Assembly (NCBI GenBank): GCA_003952965.2
Contig: CM025850.1
Span: 7,614,125-7,678,124 of the forward strand
Direction: 5' to 3'
Length of the DNA stretch: 64,000 bases
Source of the DNA: Morella rubra
Lineage: Eukaryota > Streptophyta > Magnoliopsida > Fagales > Myricaceae
Position numbers and translations under genes: made by a program. Shown here piece after piece: positions 13,001-23,689 of the stretch; positions within the stretch are counted from its first letter, which is position 1, and each line of letters begins with the position of its first letter. The notes under the pieces are model-generated. The model did not search any database, was not told the DNA's origin, and was given only the letters and a program-made list of their open reading frames with translations.

Positions 13001-13647
13001 TAAGAAAACCTTACTTTTGGAAGGACAATTCTGCCCAAGGAGCCAACATCACTATTCTTCAACTCCTTCTTAAGCAAAAATCTCAGCCTCTGTCGCCAGA
13101 AACTGAATAACTTAGCCTTTCTATTACAAAGTAAGAGATCGCGAGTATGAAAAACAAGGAAAGCACAATGGAGAGACCAACTCAGAATTCACATAATCCC
13201 CACCTTCTTATCCAGCGTGCAGAATGTGGAGTGATCATCTCTATTGACGTTGATGCTGCTTTTCTGATCAGCCTCAGCACCATAAACGGACAGCCCGCTT
13301 GTGTGCACTTGAGTCGAAGCAGAATTTTTGCTTAGACTGAGGCTCCTTAGGCGTGCCATTTTACGCTTATTCCTCGCAATCTTGGTCGTCCAAGCATCGA
13401 AAAGCCTTCTCTCTTGCATTTTTGATAGTATATGGGGTTGCGGGTTCACGCCAATTACGACAGGATACGCGGGGTACACCATAGGCTTACCAGCCTGCTC
13501 TGAAGGAAACGCGATTGGAAATTGTGGACCGTCGTGAGGTGGAAAACAATACTGAGAGGTTGAGGACGGTGAAGTGGTTGTAGTAGAGTTCATGTTGGTG
13601 CTGGTGTTTTTTTTGGTGGAAGGAATGGGTATGAAAAAGTTGTCCAT
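10078..13647 (-). CDS. LEC2: LEAFY COTYLEDON 2-type B3 transcription factor
   Basis: Master regulator of embryo maturation that binds RY (CATGCA) motifs in seed-gene promoters; nuclear. Six exons: 13647-13204, 13089-13015, 12585-12485, 12335-12289, 12139-12066, 10329-10078, all joins in frame, giving 330 residues (Arabidopsis LEC2 has 363). The start MDNFFIPIPS matches Arabidopsis MDNFLPFPSS. A B2-like basic motif, WTTKIARNKRKMARLRS, spans about residues 86-102. The B3 domain covers about 150-255 and includes KELKNSDVGSLGRIVLPK, NLPKLSDKDGI, YWSNNKSRMYLLENT and DFVKQNRLVIGD. The acidic tail carries RDEEEAISLALLIEQL (about 286-301), a LEC2 hallmark that separates it from ABI3 and FUS3. One oddity: the exon 4/5 codon makes ENTV where the family has ENTG. 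The donor of exon 1 (GTGGGG) is weak. Intron 5 is 1736 bp and full of repeats. Confidence 0.93.
10460..10980 (-). mobile_element. TRIM-like LTR retroelement fossil in LEC2 intron 5
   Basis: Two LTR-like direct repeats lie at about 10460-10637 and 10725-10976. They flank roughly 85 bp holding a minus-strand primer-binding-like site (reverse complement of CGCACTGATACCA, near 10710-10722, close to the initiator-Met tRNA type). Such a tiny interior with no coding capacity is typical of TRIM elements. The first repeat opens TGTGACGACCC and ends ATCACA. The second is more diverged and appears interrupted by a foldback element. A related solo LTR lies at 53798-53983. Clearly old and non-coding. Confidence 0.6.
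10890..11070. mobile_element. Foldback (inverted-repeat) MITE in LEC2 intron 5
   Basis: The left arm (about 10890-10958) and right arm (about 10996-11070) are reverse complements with a few indels. They share TTACAATATTC, TATTAATTA, TGACANTGTAAA and CTATTGAATA. The arms flank a short loop that includes the end of the TRIM repeat, so this element or part of it inserted there. Further partial copies of the same arm follow to about 11250. The transcript of this intron could fold into a long imperfect hairpin. Confidence 0.6.
11253..11394. repeat. Tandem pair of about 71 bp in LEC2 intron 5
   Basis: Copies at about 11253-11323 and 11324-11394 share GTGTATYTATCT, AATGAACAGTAAATTA and GAGAATTTA. 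They resemble the ends of the MITE at 21693-21903 and probably come from the same family. Confidence 0.6.
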
Positions 13648-15720
13648 TATCAGAATGAAACGAAAAGAGTGGTGAACGTGATATGTGGGATTGTGGGGAT
13701 GAACAGAGACGGGATTGCGACGAACGGGCTGCGTATGGGTGTTTGTTTCTTGTGAAACCAAATATGGTATAAGAAACCAGTGGGGGAGCCTGAAGATGCT
13801 GCCAGAGGAGAAAGCACAGGTGTAAGAAAAGCGACAAAAACGCGTCAAGAGATGCAATGGGGGTTGGGTGGAGAGAGAGGAGAGGGAAGGATAGAGTTAA
13901 GAGATTGGGGGGAGAGGAAGAGCGTGCTGATGGGTTGGAGAGGGTGACAGGTGGCCGGAGACTGGTGGTTTTGGGATACGCATCTGACCAGTGAGAGAAA
14001 GGCTAGCTTCAAACTTGGCGCTTCCTTTCGCTTTAAATGTGGCAGACTTGGGCTCATCCTGCACAGAACACCAAAGCGACCACGACAAAGCCACCATGAA
14101 TTCATGGCCCCCTCGTCAAACAAACCACACCCTCCCTCACACTTTCTCTTCCGAAAGCCAGCCCATCCCATTCAAAGGGCTATACGTGGTGGCTAATTAA
14201 CTTGGTTACTTGCTTCTTCAGTAATCTGAGTGTAAACCTGGCGAAAAAGAAACGGAGTTTTAGGAGGGGGCATCCCTTTTCCCTGCTTACAATGAAAAGT
14301 CGCCACCACAGTTTTGACCCAAACCATAACTGTTTTATACACCGTAGAAATCGTTTCAATCCTCTGAAGCCGTCGGCCTCAGAGAATTAAAGACGTCGTT
14401 GAAGGAGCTATTTTATATTGGAAGTATCGGGCATTCGCGCTGGGGAAGTAGTCAGTGGGGAGAGAACGAAATGGTTCAGTAGTTCACATTACACAAACAT
14501 GCACGATTGGGGGGAGAGGGAAGGGCAGTATCACTAGTGCCAAAGTAGGTTGGAAGCAGGGTACCAACCCTGATCTCAGAGCAGAGGTCGTTGGCAGCTT
14601 GACCAGCCATTAGCCTAGTGGAGGAGAATTCAGGCCAGGAATGTTTCTTTGAAGGTAATGCTCAGACCTTGATAACTCGAATTCTGGACGACGGAATACT
14701 GCTGGCTTGGCTGATTGAAGAGGATGTCCAGTCTCTCAAAAGAAAGTCGAAAGATCGCTCGAATGAGTGTTCAAGTGGATCCCCAGACACAGTGAGCATG
14801 GGTTCCGTCTCGTTCGGTTATCCCCTTTACTCGTAGACCTCGATGTTAATGAACTCGTTTGCCTAAGAAAAAAATCCCCATGCAAGTAAATGAAATGGCT
14901 CATAAAATTGCTAAATGGAGCAATGCCGGTAGATTTTCTGGAAAGGTAGATATTTTATTATTAATGGAAAATATTTTAAAATGTGATTTGAGAAAAAAAG
15001 AATAGAGATTGATTAGAATAATAATAAAAAGACGAAAAGCCGTACCGTAAACCATGTATAGTGACGAGTTTTCTGACTGCCACAATAGTTTCCACCGTCG
15101 CAAAACTATTGTTTTGCAGTGGTTGTAACAAATTTTTCCACATTTGACTAGAAGGAAAGAAAAATCGAATCAGGAGATCAATCAAGCAAATAAAAATTCA
15201 CGTGGGGGATTGCCAATGAGACAATAATAATATACGCATCGAGTATAATTGACCCAAAAAAAAAAAATTTTTGGTATATCCTATAATAAGTATGTCAAAG
15301 TAGTCTTGAAGAGAGATAAACACAAAATTCTAAACTATTTAATATTGTCCATATAAAATTTCATGCTACAATAGAATCCAACGGTTACGTCTATCTTTTT
15401 CAAAAATCGGATAAAAAATTAGAGAGAATCACAGTACAAACATGAGGCACTCCTTATGCTTTTATTTATTTATCAAAACGAGCAATATCTCATTCATTCT
15501 CAAAAGATTACAATCACGGTGGTTCCATTCCAGTCTACAACCAAATTAAATCAATAAAATGCTAAAAAACAAGAAAATTGCGTCTAAACTAGACTAAACT
15601 ACAGGCAGTCCAACGAGTCAAGTGACTCAACCTTGAATACGCATCGGTCTTGCTTAAACTTGTTAAACTACGGGGAGTAAGCCAAGGCCATAATAGCAGT
15701 CTTCAATACAAATCTCCGAT
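13648..15720. other. LEC2 5' UTR, promoter and upstream DNA
   Basis: Upstream of the LEC2 ATG the minus strand is rich in CT and CCAA. Open frames between 13.8 and 14.2 kb are low-complexity and look like untranslated leader. The part from about 13650 to 14010 has a collinear but diverged copy near 16.0-16.3 kb. The rest, 14.4-15.7 kb, is AT-rich with no recognised element. Confidence 0.5.
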
Positions 15721-15726
15721 CGCGTG

Positions 15727-16310
15727 TCATATTGTTTTTTTGTGAGAGAGGCTCAGAAGGTTTTCCTCGGCCTTCTTTTTAATGTCGAAATATGGTATCT
15801 CTATGCCGTTTCTCCGTGAGCGAGGGTTGGCTGCTTGGGGAATTGAAGGCTTACTTGCATTGAAGTGTATGGTAATAATACTATTGCGACGTTGGCGGAA
15901 ATGGAATAGTTGAGAAGCGGGCTCGTGGTCCATTCTGAGTTGGTTGCCTCACGTTGACAAGTCATTGTGTTTGAGGTGGAAATGGGTGGGTTGTGTTCTC
16001 GATTATCAGAATGAACGCAAAGACCGTTACACCAGGGTTTGTGGTTATCAGAGAGGGGTACCGATCTAGGAGTGTGTTGCGCTATGTGTGGTCGTTTAAA
16101 AGGTACAAAACCAGCCCGCTAACGTGGTGGTGGGGGATGAGACGCTTCAAATGGGGAGAACACAAGTGAGACAACCGATCAAGAGATGAAGACGCAGAAG
16201 GAACACCAGAATGAAGAGACGGGTTATAAGGAAGAAAATGATCGGAGAGGACCGTGATGATGGCTGGAGCGAGTGACAGATGGCCGGTTGGTTTCTAGAT
16301 TTATGGGGGG
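15727..16310 (-). pseudogene. Decayed partial copy of the LEC2 5' region
   Basis: A minus-strand open frame of 68 codons starts at 15933 (MDHEPASQLF) and weakly resembles LEC2 exon 1 in layout, including a basic patch and the GAGCCTC stretch near the end. Stronger support is the flank: about 15990-16300 matches LEC2 13645-13990 in order, with shared blocks TTATCAGAATGAA, TCAAGAGATG and GTGACAGRTGGCCGG. None of the B3 exons follow at lower coordinates, so only the 5' part was copied or has survived. Identity by eye is modest, so the event is old. Confidence 0.5.
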
Positions 16311-16421
16311 AATAGAAAGCCTAGGCAATGCTAGGTTGGGGGTGAATCAACTCTTATAAACCACAATATTTATGGTTGGGGGTCTTTCCTATTCTCGGAT
16401 GTGATATGGAATATTGTGGAG

Positions 16422-16681
16422 GTTAAAGGTTCTAAAAGTAGGTTTACGTAATGTTTGGGATGTGAGTAAAAGATTGTAATAATGCTTGGAATGTGAGTAA
16501 AAAGAAGCTGTTCAGATTGATGAACTCGATGAAGTTTGCGCTCCAGCAATCACCGTCACGGTTTGAACTGCCTCGTGGAGGGTCATTATTCCCTCCAGAA
16601 CATTGCCATCGTGATGCCATGTCTGGCTTCTTTCTGAGCTCTTAGGCACTACCATGTGATCACAGTGCCATATCCATCCTG
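16422..16681 (-). other. Segment paralogous to 4322-4535
   Basis: Shares with 4322-4535 the landmark order GGTTNTNAAA, two GGAATGTGAGTAAA-type repeats, CAGTTCAAAC and a closing CCATCCTGCA, which is an acceptor-like TGCAG|GATGG on the minus strand. One minus-strand frame could encode a tail with SERSQTWHHDGNVLEGIMTL and end in SSSSSI. I do not recognise it. It may be the last exon of an unrecognised gene running up to about 21 kb, or an old duplicate. Confidence 0.45.
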
Positions 16682-18455
16682 CATCCAATTAGCAAGTTTC
16701 TTTTAGATTCTAAGGGCTGAATTAGCACCACCTTGTCAATACAATAAACAACGGACAAAAGCCATATAAGCCTACGATAGTCAAATTGAAGCATTGTAAA
16801 TGAGGGGCAAACCATCAGATTGCCCTTTGTCATATTAACAAGTTCAATTCCCACAGTCTAGGATCTACTGAGTCCGCTCAGTCTTCTTTGGTCCCTCCCT
16901 CCAAAAAAAAATGAAAATAGAAAAATTATAAAGCAACTATTTGGTGAGGTTTACATGACACCATGACATGCACACTGCAGGCAGTTTGTAATTGTATATA
17001 TAAATTTGGAAGTAGAGGATTAAAAATCATCATGTTCAAACAGAGCGAAACCTGTACATGTATAGAACCACTATGCTCTTCAATATTAGGGTAAAACTTG
17101 AATGGGAAATATAGAGTGAAAGAACCATCTAAAGAGCATGCTTCGATACTCTAAAGCGAGCTTGATGTGTCTGTTCTCAGTTCCTCATCTGGTTCTAACT
17201 ATTTTGATTCTAACTGGCCAAGAAAACGGTCAATCCCACAAGCTAAGAACAAGAAGTAGCAATCATTGTGTGCTTTGAGAAATGACCCAACTTATCACTT
17301 TCTTTGCTATCAAAGAGCTATCAGCAAAGTCATATTAGCTATCAATTCCTACTTTCAAGTTTCAAAGTCAGAATCCACATTCAATGACTTGTCCCCAGAA
17401 GAAAATCTTGCTTTAATGGAAGGTTACATGGGAATTTACAGGCGAGTCATAACAGCAACTGATCTATCCTAGTACTTGAGAAGGCAGCTTATTCACACCT
17501 TTGTGCGTGCACCCTCTGGTTTCAATAGGTGACATGACTTGTAAAACTGTCATTGATCTTTTAAGACTTGTTTTTCCTCTACGCTCATCACAAGGTACAT
17601 GAAGCAGGCTTTAAATATTTTCCAAAAACGATACCTTTTCATCTACCCCAGTCAATTCTAAAGAAGGTAGGATATGAAGCAATTGACATCAGTGGATTGA
17701 TTGTCAATTAATTGATTGGCTAACATTATAATCCAAAGATCCTCCTGTAATTACAAGGTTACTGCTGAGAGTTCATAATACTTTGAGGAACAGTATAACT
17801 GGTACTAGACAATCACCATGTGATCCTGCTGCTAAAGTGTCATTACATGCACCAGAAAGGTGCAAATTTTCTCCCCCAAGAATAGAAACATATTTATCCA
17901 CGTGATTTTCATAAGTGTGAACTTAATTTCCACTAGGAAGAATACTATCTTTTTCTTTTCTTTTTTTTCATAAGCTAGGAAGAATACTTTCTGGTTATTC
18001 ATATTTAACCAATTTAACAAATTTTTTAAAATAAAGTTACAACTAGTTTGGTAATTGTTAGAACTTGTCAAGGAAAGACCAGGTACCCTTTCCAGTTTCC
18101 TTACCATACTCCAACGGCTATCAGACCAAACAGAGAGACATACTTACTTTCAACCCTTTAGAGACATTTTGCTTCTTCAAAAAGCAACGGAAAAAGTTAA
18201 TGTTACTTCATGCAGCAAACTCAAGTTTTACCACAGATTGAGCATAAATATCATAAAAAGTACAAACGCATTTCATGCAACATGCAAAATCATTATCTAT
18301 TATATGTAAGCCATTAAAGAGACAGATAAGAACATATTACAACCTTTTACTTCTTTGAGAGCAAGTACGAGACAAGATATGCAAGAAACAATAGCACAAG
18401 GGAAACTTAAACGAGATTTCAGTATACCTCTCTTTCCCAAAATCAAACTTTGTTG
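16682..18455. other. No supported gene
   Basis: AT-rich DNA with short open frames. The longest, 17266-17472 on the plus strand, reads like protein (SPEENLALMEGYMGIYRR) but begins without an ATG and matches nothing I know. Near 16839 an AGTTCAATTCCC resembles a tRNA-type B box, perhaps of a SINE, but no matching A box was found. Confidence 0.4.
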
Positions 18456-18459
18456 AGTA

Positions 18460-18840
18460 GTTTCATATGTTCCGACTCTTAAATCTCTGGCAATACTTCC
18501 CGGTGGTAGAGGATTCTACCAACGAATTCACACAGATTCCACAGCTCAGATGCAAACTTACAAGGAGACTCAAGTGCAAAGAGAGAGATTTACACAATTT
18601 TGGTTTACAGATCATCAAGAGAAGGAGAGGCTTATATAGCCCCTCTTTTGTCACAGTTGGCCGGACTTTAATGCCCAGCAGTACAAGCAGCCAGGCGTTT
18701 CATTTCAAAAGATGTAACGCCTGGCTTAAACCACATGTTTCACCCTTGAAACTAGGGGCCGCCCACAGTGCCTGGCTTACAACCGTGTGTTTCACCCTTG
18801 AAACTAGGGACTGCCACACTGTGGGCGCCCCCTAGTTATC
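18460..18840 (-). mobile_element. Possible solo LTR fossil or orphan promoter block
   Basis: On the minus strand two direct repeats of about 51-56 bp (18720-18770 and 18771-18826, sharing TTTCACCCTTGAAACTAGG on the plus strand) and a 9 bp inverted repeat (CCAGGCGTT at 18691, AACGCCTGG at 18716) lie just upstream of a TATA-like GGCTATATAAGCC (18641-18629). Repeated upstream blocks before a clean TATA box are typical of LTR U3 regions of plant retroelements. No coding sequence follows. An ordinary promoter for an unrecognised transcript is the alternative. Confidence 0.35.
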
Positions 18841-21690
18841 ACAAGATACAAGTTTGGGATAAATGGACAAGTGTAAATCCAAAGGTACTGATTTTTGTTC
18901 AGAAAGCAAATAAAGGAAGCCCGGATTAAGTTTTGGAAAAACACACAAGCTTACGTCAGCTACACATGATAAATTCCCAAGTACAAGCTACAATATCAAC
19001 ATAAATGATTGTTTACATTCACCCATACATAGAAATTTATGGTGATCACGGCAAAACTCATCACTCCTAGCTATTCTGTTTATATGGGAAAGGGAAGGGA
19101 AAGTCGCCCTTCTATATGCATTCCCAGATTTAATGTATATACCATTGATCGCTAACAAGAAAGGATCAATGAAAATTACAGACCTCTCAAGTAAACCTTT
19201 CCAAGTCAATTCACAGCAAGGCTGGATAAAATCAAAGCCCGCCAAAGTAAACCTTACAAGGACTTTGGTGAGTGATATCACTCGTGTAAAGCACAAAGGT
19301 GCAAGATTTGGATTTCAGAAACTTAGTGAATAACTATAAAGAAGAACTGTCATTCCGAGGCATTCCATCAACACTGTACTAATGTGACATGGTATGGTCA
19401 AGGTCTCAGATGCTTTGTAACACACATTCAGAAGAAACTAAGTCTCTAGAAAAGAAGTAATTCCTTAAGAAGTGGCAGAGACAAATACAGCTAGCAAATA
19501 GGAGGTGCAATCATGATTATTAAATTTCCAGGCACTATAACCTTTATCCTAAATAAAGCAACTTAAACACAGGCCATAATTAGTTTGAATTATCGAGGAC
19601 CAATTGGATATTGCTTCACCTTAATCTGGTTCTAACAACAGCTGTCAATAGAAATACCTACTCCTTACAGAAAGCTATGAATCTCTATTCTTACGAGAAA
19701 AAGAAAGAAAGGAATGTTGGCACTAATTAGCTCGCTGAAAACTCATATATAAGTTCTAAGTTCCATGTCGGATTATAGTGAAGACAGTACATGACTAAAT
19801 TAATACTGTTGAGCTAAAACCTAGGATTTAAGCTTATGTTTTATAAAGGCTTTGCTTGAAGACAACTAAATAGTTCTCTCCTCAATATTTCATTGCATAT
19901 AACTTTATTAAACAAATTTGTTGTTGCAGGTTTACATGCAAATTTTAAGTAGAACCAAAGCTCATCCCTACAGAGACCAATAGACAAAATGAACAGCTTG
20001 AACAGCAGATAACAACTACTTTCTCATCCAGGACGCATTGGTAGTGAGACACTACATATGTAATTCCAATCAAAAGCCAGATCATCTTAACTGAACCCCA
20101 TTACATTACCGAAGACTAGAAGCAGCACACCCATGAAACCTTTTCTTGGCAACTAATAAACATGGATGACTATAGCTGAAAATATCCAACGTCCTAATCA
20201 GAGAACCTCTCGTGTTTAGTTGCGTACAAAAGTCAGAAGCCATCACAATCTTTTTAATCTGGCCAGCAACCCATTAGTCTTTTCTTTTTTGGGAATAAGC
20301 CCTTAGTTACACTATCCGATAGAACTAATCATTGTAGTCCCGGTATATGGCCATTGATTCCAATCCAAGTAACATACTTCTCGGTCTTCATCCATTGTAA
20401 AGTCATCTGAAGAACAATTAAATTAAATTTCATGATTTAATTGTCCAGTTACATTTTATAATACATATGCTTGCTGCTTGCACAAGCCTGAATTCGCAAA
20501 CAAGACTCCCGATTCAGTAGTTTCTCTCCAAACTCATATATATAATACAGCGGAAATTTAAGCACCCTTCTTGAGCGTGACAGATATTCCTCAAGAAAAT
20601 ATTGTTCAGGACAAAGTCAAAGTTTAAGCAGCCTACTACTAAACTACGTGCTGTATTTCGAAGACATTTATCCTATGTTTGAATAACAAGTACAATCAGA
20701 GGACGTTAGAAGTCGAATTTAGCTGGTAGTGAACAGTAGAGCTGTAAATTTACCTGAAAGAGGTGTCACCAAGTCCAGTTCCTTAGCCTTCAATCCTCAG
20801 TAGACACGGCACCGGAACTTTAGGGAAGTAGTGCAGGGCATGCTTCCCAACCCCCCCCCCGGGGGCGGCGGTCTTTGGCATTTTGCGTTAATTTGAAACC
20901 GTCACTTCTGCCTTGTTACTGAAGACGAGATTCTGTATAAAAGAAGAGAGAGAGAGCTTTCCCAGTTTTCCCTCTCGTCGAAACTCGTAAACCAAAAACT
21001 CTCAGTTTGATAATAGTTTGAAATGATTGGGCTGAAACGTGAACAGAAAAATTGATCAATCGAAATACTTGGGCCCTAACTTACCTTCAAAATAATTGGG
21101 CCTTTAACTAACAGGATCAAAATTTTCAGGAAAGATGCTTTAGAAATGGGCCAAAAGTTTTTCTTGCCAAAAATTGGCCCACCAATGCTCCCATTTTATA
21201 GCAAGCAGAAATCGAAGTATTCGGATAATAAGACTTCTTTGCCATTCTCCGATCGCAGGAGTGTAAAACGAATGGTGCGCAGGAGCTGTAATTTTCTTCT
21301 TTTCTTTGGGGTCAGTTTCTGATTGTGATGTTAAGAAAGCAGTATGTCATCCTACTAGAGTGGCTACAATCTCTCTAGAACATTAGACACTTGAATTCAA
21401 CTTCGATTTAATTAAGTTTAAGTACTCCTTTTAATAGTTATAACGCAAACAAAACCTAGAAAAGGCTACTGGTCAAATTGCATACGCATTTGAGTTGATA
21501 AATGTAGACTATAGTGAATGGACAGAATCTAAGGCTATTTACCTTAACCACCTTATTTAGAAAAAAAAAAATTTACATGAATGAATTCCCAAGTATGGAA
21601 ATTTGAACTTCAACGTGCTCCTAATTTTTAGTCTGTAGGGCTTGGGTCTTGGCATTCTGCGTCGACTCTAGAGATTACGGGTCATCGGCG
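18841..21690. other. No supported gene
   Basis: Short open frames only. A C-run followed by a G-run (near 20852-20867) and a plus-strand TATA-like CTGTATAAAAG near 20933 stand out, the latter before a CT-rich stretch that could be a 5' leader, but no open frame follows. It could be the 5' end of a non-coding transcript. Confidence 0.4.
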
Positions 21691-21692
21691 AG

Positions 21693-21903
21693 GGATGGAT
21701 CATCTTTAATTTGCTACTCAAATTAGATCATCAAATTCAAAAAAAGATAGACACAACATATAGTCATACATTATTCAATATTATTTGTATATTAATTATA
21801 GGACAATGTAAACTCTATTGTTAAGACCCATACGTAGTATTTCTCTCTCTTATAATTGAATCATCTAATTTAGATAGCAAATTAAAAAGAATCTCTATCC
21901 ACC
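21693..21903. mobile_element. MITE with about 45 bp terminal inverted repeats
   Basis: The left end (GGATGGATCATCTTTAATTT...) and the reverse complement of the right end (GGTGGATAGAGATTCTTTTT...) agree over about 45 bp with small gaps; both then run through AATTTGCT and AAATTAGAT. The 211 bp element has no open frame. Its centre (ATTCAATATT, TATTAATTATA, GACAATGTAAA) resembles the foldback arms in LEC2 intron 5, so one element may sit inside another. Confidence 0.7.
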
Positions 21904-22359
21904 GATGAAAGGATTAGGATCGTCGAAACCTCTCGTCGCCCACCCTGCCCTGCCCCAAAGACACGCAACTACCATCAGGGAAAGGGGTTGGGTGGTGGGA
22001 GAAGGTCCACACACCACGCAGCTTCTTCCACCCTCAAAATTGTTTTCTTTTTTAATAGAGGATTTCAATAGTTTATTTTGTGTTTAATTAATTTATTTTT
22101 ATTTTTATGTTATTTAAATTTTTTTTAACTGTATTTAAATTTGTTAAGATTTTTAAATATTCAATTATGTGGCATGGCAAGTCATTAATGTTAATACATG
22201 CTATATTTTGATTTTTAATTGGTCGCAATGAGATGTTAATTAAGCCTAGATATGCTCGTATAATGTCTATATATTTGTATATTTTAATTCCTGTATTCTT
22301 TTATTTTACACCTGAGGAAATTAACTTTGTTTTATTGTTCAACAGCGAATTCGTGAACT

Positions 22360-22495
22360 TAAAATAGCGTTTGGTTATCAAATTTTATGTTGGTATTAGA
22401 AAAAAGATGTATTAAAATTGGTGAATGAGTGATAAAAGTAAAAATAAAAATAAATTTTTAAAATGTACGTAAAATTTGTTAAAATTAGTAAGTAA
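22360..22495. mobile_element. Probable MITE of the GTTTGGTT type
   Basis: Starts AGCGTTTGGTTATCAAATTT and ends in a poor reverse complement of this. The interior (GAATGAGTGATAAAAGTAAA) closely matches the element at 27035-27190. Ends are approximate. Confidence 0.45.
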
Positions 22496-22774
22496 CGAAC
22501 TGCTCAGCACTCCAACAGTAAAACCAGCGGGCAACTAAGCGTGGCTTAAGTAAGCCACCTTCCGCTGGCAAGTTGAAATCGGTGCTGCCAGACTCTGTTA
22601 ACAGCTCGCCTTCGGTGAGAAACGAACAAATAACAGAACAAAGTCGGTCCCTCGCTCTCTCAGATTTCTGCAAAGCTCAATACCCATACCTCCTTTTTCA
22701 ACTTTCGAACCTTGTTCACAACATTCCCTCTTATACTCCTCTCCTCTTTGCTCGAGATCCATCTGCACTTGGCT

Positions 22775-22784
22775 CCACGTGTCA
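22775..22784. promoter_or_regulatory. ABRE / G-box in the LEA promoter
   Basis: CCACGTGTCA, about 175 bp before the LEA start codon, contains the ACGTGTC core bound by ABA-responsive bZIP factors. It fits the ABA and desiccation control known for LEA genes. Only the sequence match is seen. Confidence 0.6.
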
Positions 22785-22957
22785 GGCTCCAACAATAACA
22801 TGCCCGCGTCAAAGAACCGACCATATCCATTGAAGAACAGGCACTTCACCTAATTTCCCAACTTGGGGGGAAACCTTAATTTGCTGATGATTACCATTTT
22901 TCTTCTGAGATTCAGGGACGAAATGCCCCGGAAGGACAGAGAGACTCGAGGGCTGAC

Positions 22958-23689
22958 ATGGCTCACAAATCAAGGGAGGTGCCCGTGACCGAACTTGGGG
23001 ACGAAGATGCGACGGATAAAGCAAAAGAAGCCGCGAAGGAAGGTGTGGACAGGACCAAAGAACGTGCACAGGAAATGAAAGAGAAAGCAAAAGAGTATGG
23101 TCGCGATACCAAGGAGAAGACGGAGGACGCTACAAACAGAGCAGCGGAGACGGCGGAGAGTGCAAAGGAGAGGGCAAAAGAGCACGCGCAAGAAGCAAAG
23201 GAGAAAACCAAATCTGTAGCGGGGAACGTGGCAGATAAGGCCAAGGAGGGAACAAAGAGAGCAGCCGAGACTGCACAGAGCGCTAAAGAAAAAACAAAAG
23301 AGTATACTTACGACACCAAGGAGAAAACCAAAGACACGGCGTCGAGAGCCGCCGAGACAGCGGGAGACGTGAAGGAGAAAGCCAAAGAGAATGTGTACAG
23401 TGTAAAAGAGAAGACTGAAGACGTGGTCGGGTCGGTGACAGATAAGGCGAAGGAGGGGACCCATAAGGCAGCAGAGACAATGCAAAATATCGGAGAGAAA
23501 GCCAAGCAGACGGTGAAGGAAGCCTGGGGGGCGGCCAAGGAGACTACGCAGAAGATTAAGGAGACCGTGGTTGGGAAGGACGATGACGACGATGATCGCG
23601 ATGATGATGATTCCGCGGGGAAGACAATGGATGAGGATGTTGTGGAGTTGAGGAGGCGCGCTGGAAATCCGAACAAGAAGAAGTATTAA
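22958..23689 (+). CDS. LEA_4 (group 3 late embryogenesis abundant) protein
   Basis: A 243-residue, intronless, highly hydrophilic protein. Almost all of residues 15-200 follow the 11-residue LEA_4 repeat, with units such as AKEKTKEYTYD, AAETAESAKER and VADKAKEGTKR. Such proteins are disordered when wet and form amphipathic helices on drying, protecting membranes and enzymes in seeds and stressed tissue. A near-pure Asp stretch (about residues 208-217) follows, then a short conserved-looking tail, DVVELRRRAGNPNKKKY. No signal or transit peptide is visible, so a cytosolic or nuclear place is likely. An upstream ATG at 22923 opens a short out-of-frame reading frame that overlaps the start and could lower translation. 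The long antisense open frames here are shadows of the repeat. A promoter ABRE lies near 22775. Confidence 0.92.
   Translation: MAHKSREVPVTELGDEDATDKAKEAAKEGVDRTKERAQEMKEKAKEYGRDTKEKTEDATNRAAETAESAKERAKEHAQEAKEKTKSVAGNVADKAKEGTKRAAETAQSAKEKTKEYTYDTKEKTKDTASRAAETAGDVKEKAKENVYSVKEKTEDVVGSVTDKAKEGTHKAAETMQNIGEKAKQTVKEAWGAAKETTQKIKETVVGKDDDDDDRDDDDSAGKTMDEDVVELRRRAGNPNKKKY

Noticed and set aside
13845-14200. Several open frames on both strands upstream of LEC2
   Set aside because: They are low-complexity CT/GA-rich leader and promoter sequence with no conserved protein.
17266-17472. Plus-strand frame of 68 codons that looks protein-like
   Set aside because: It starts at TTG, has no flanking splice partners I could join and no known family.
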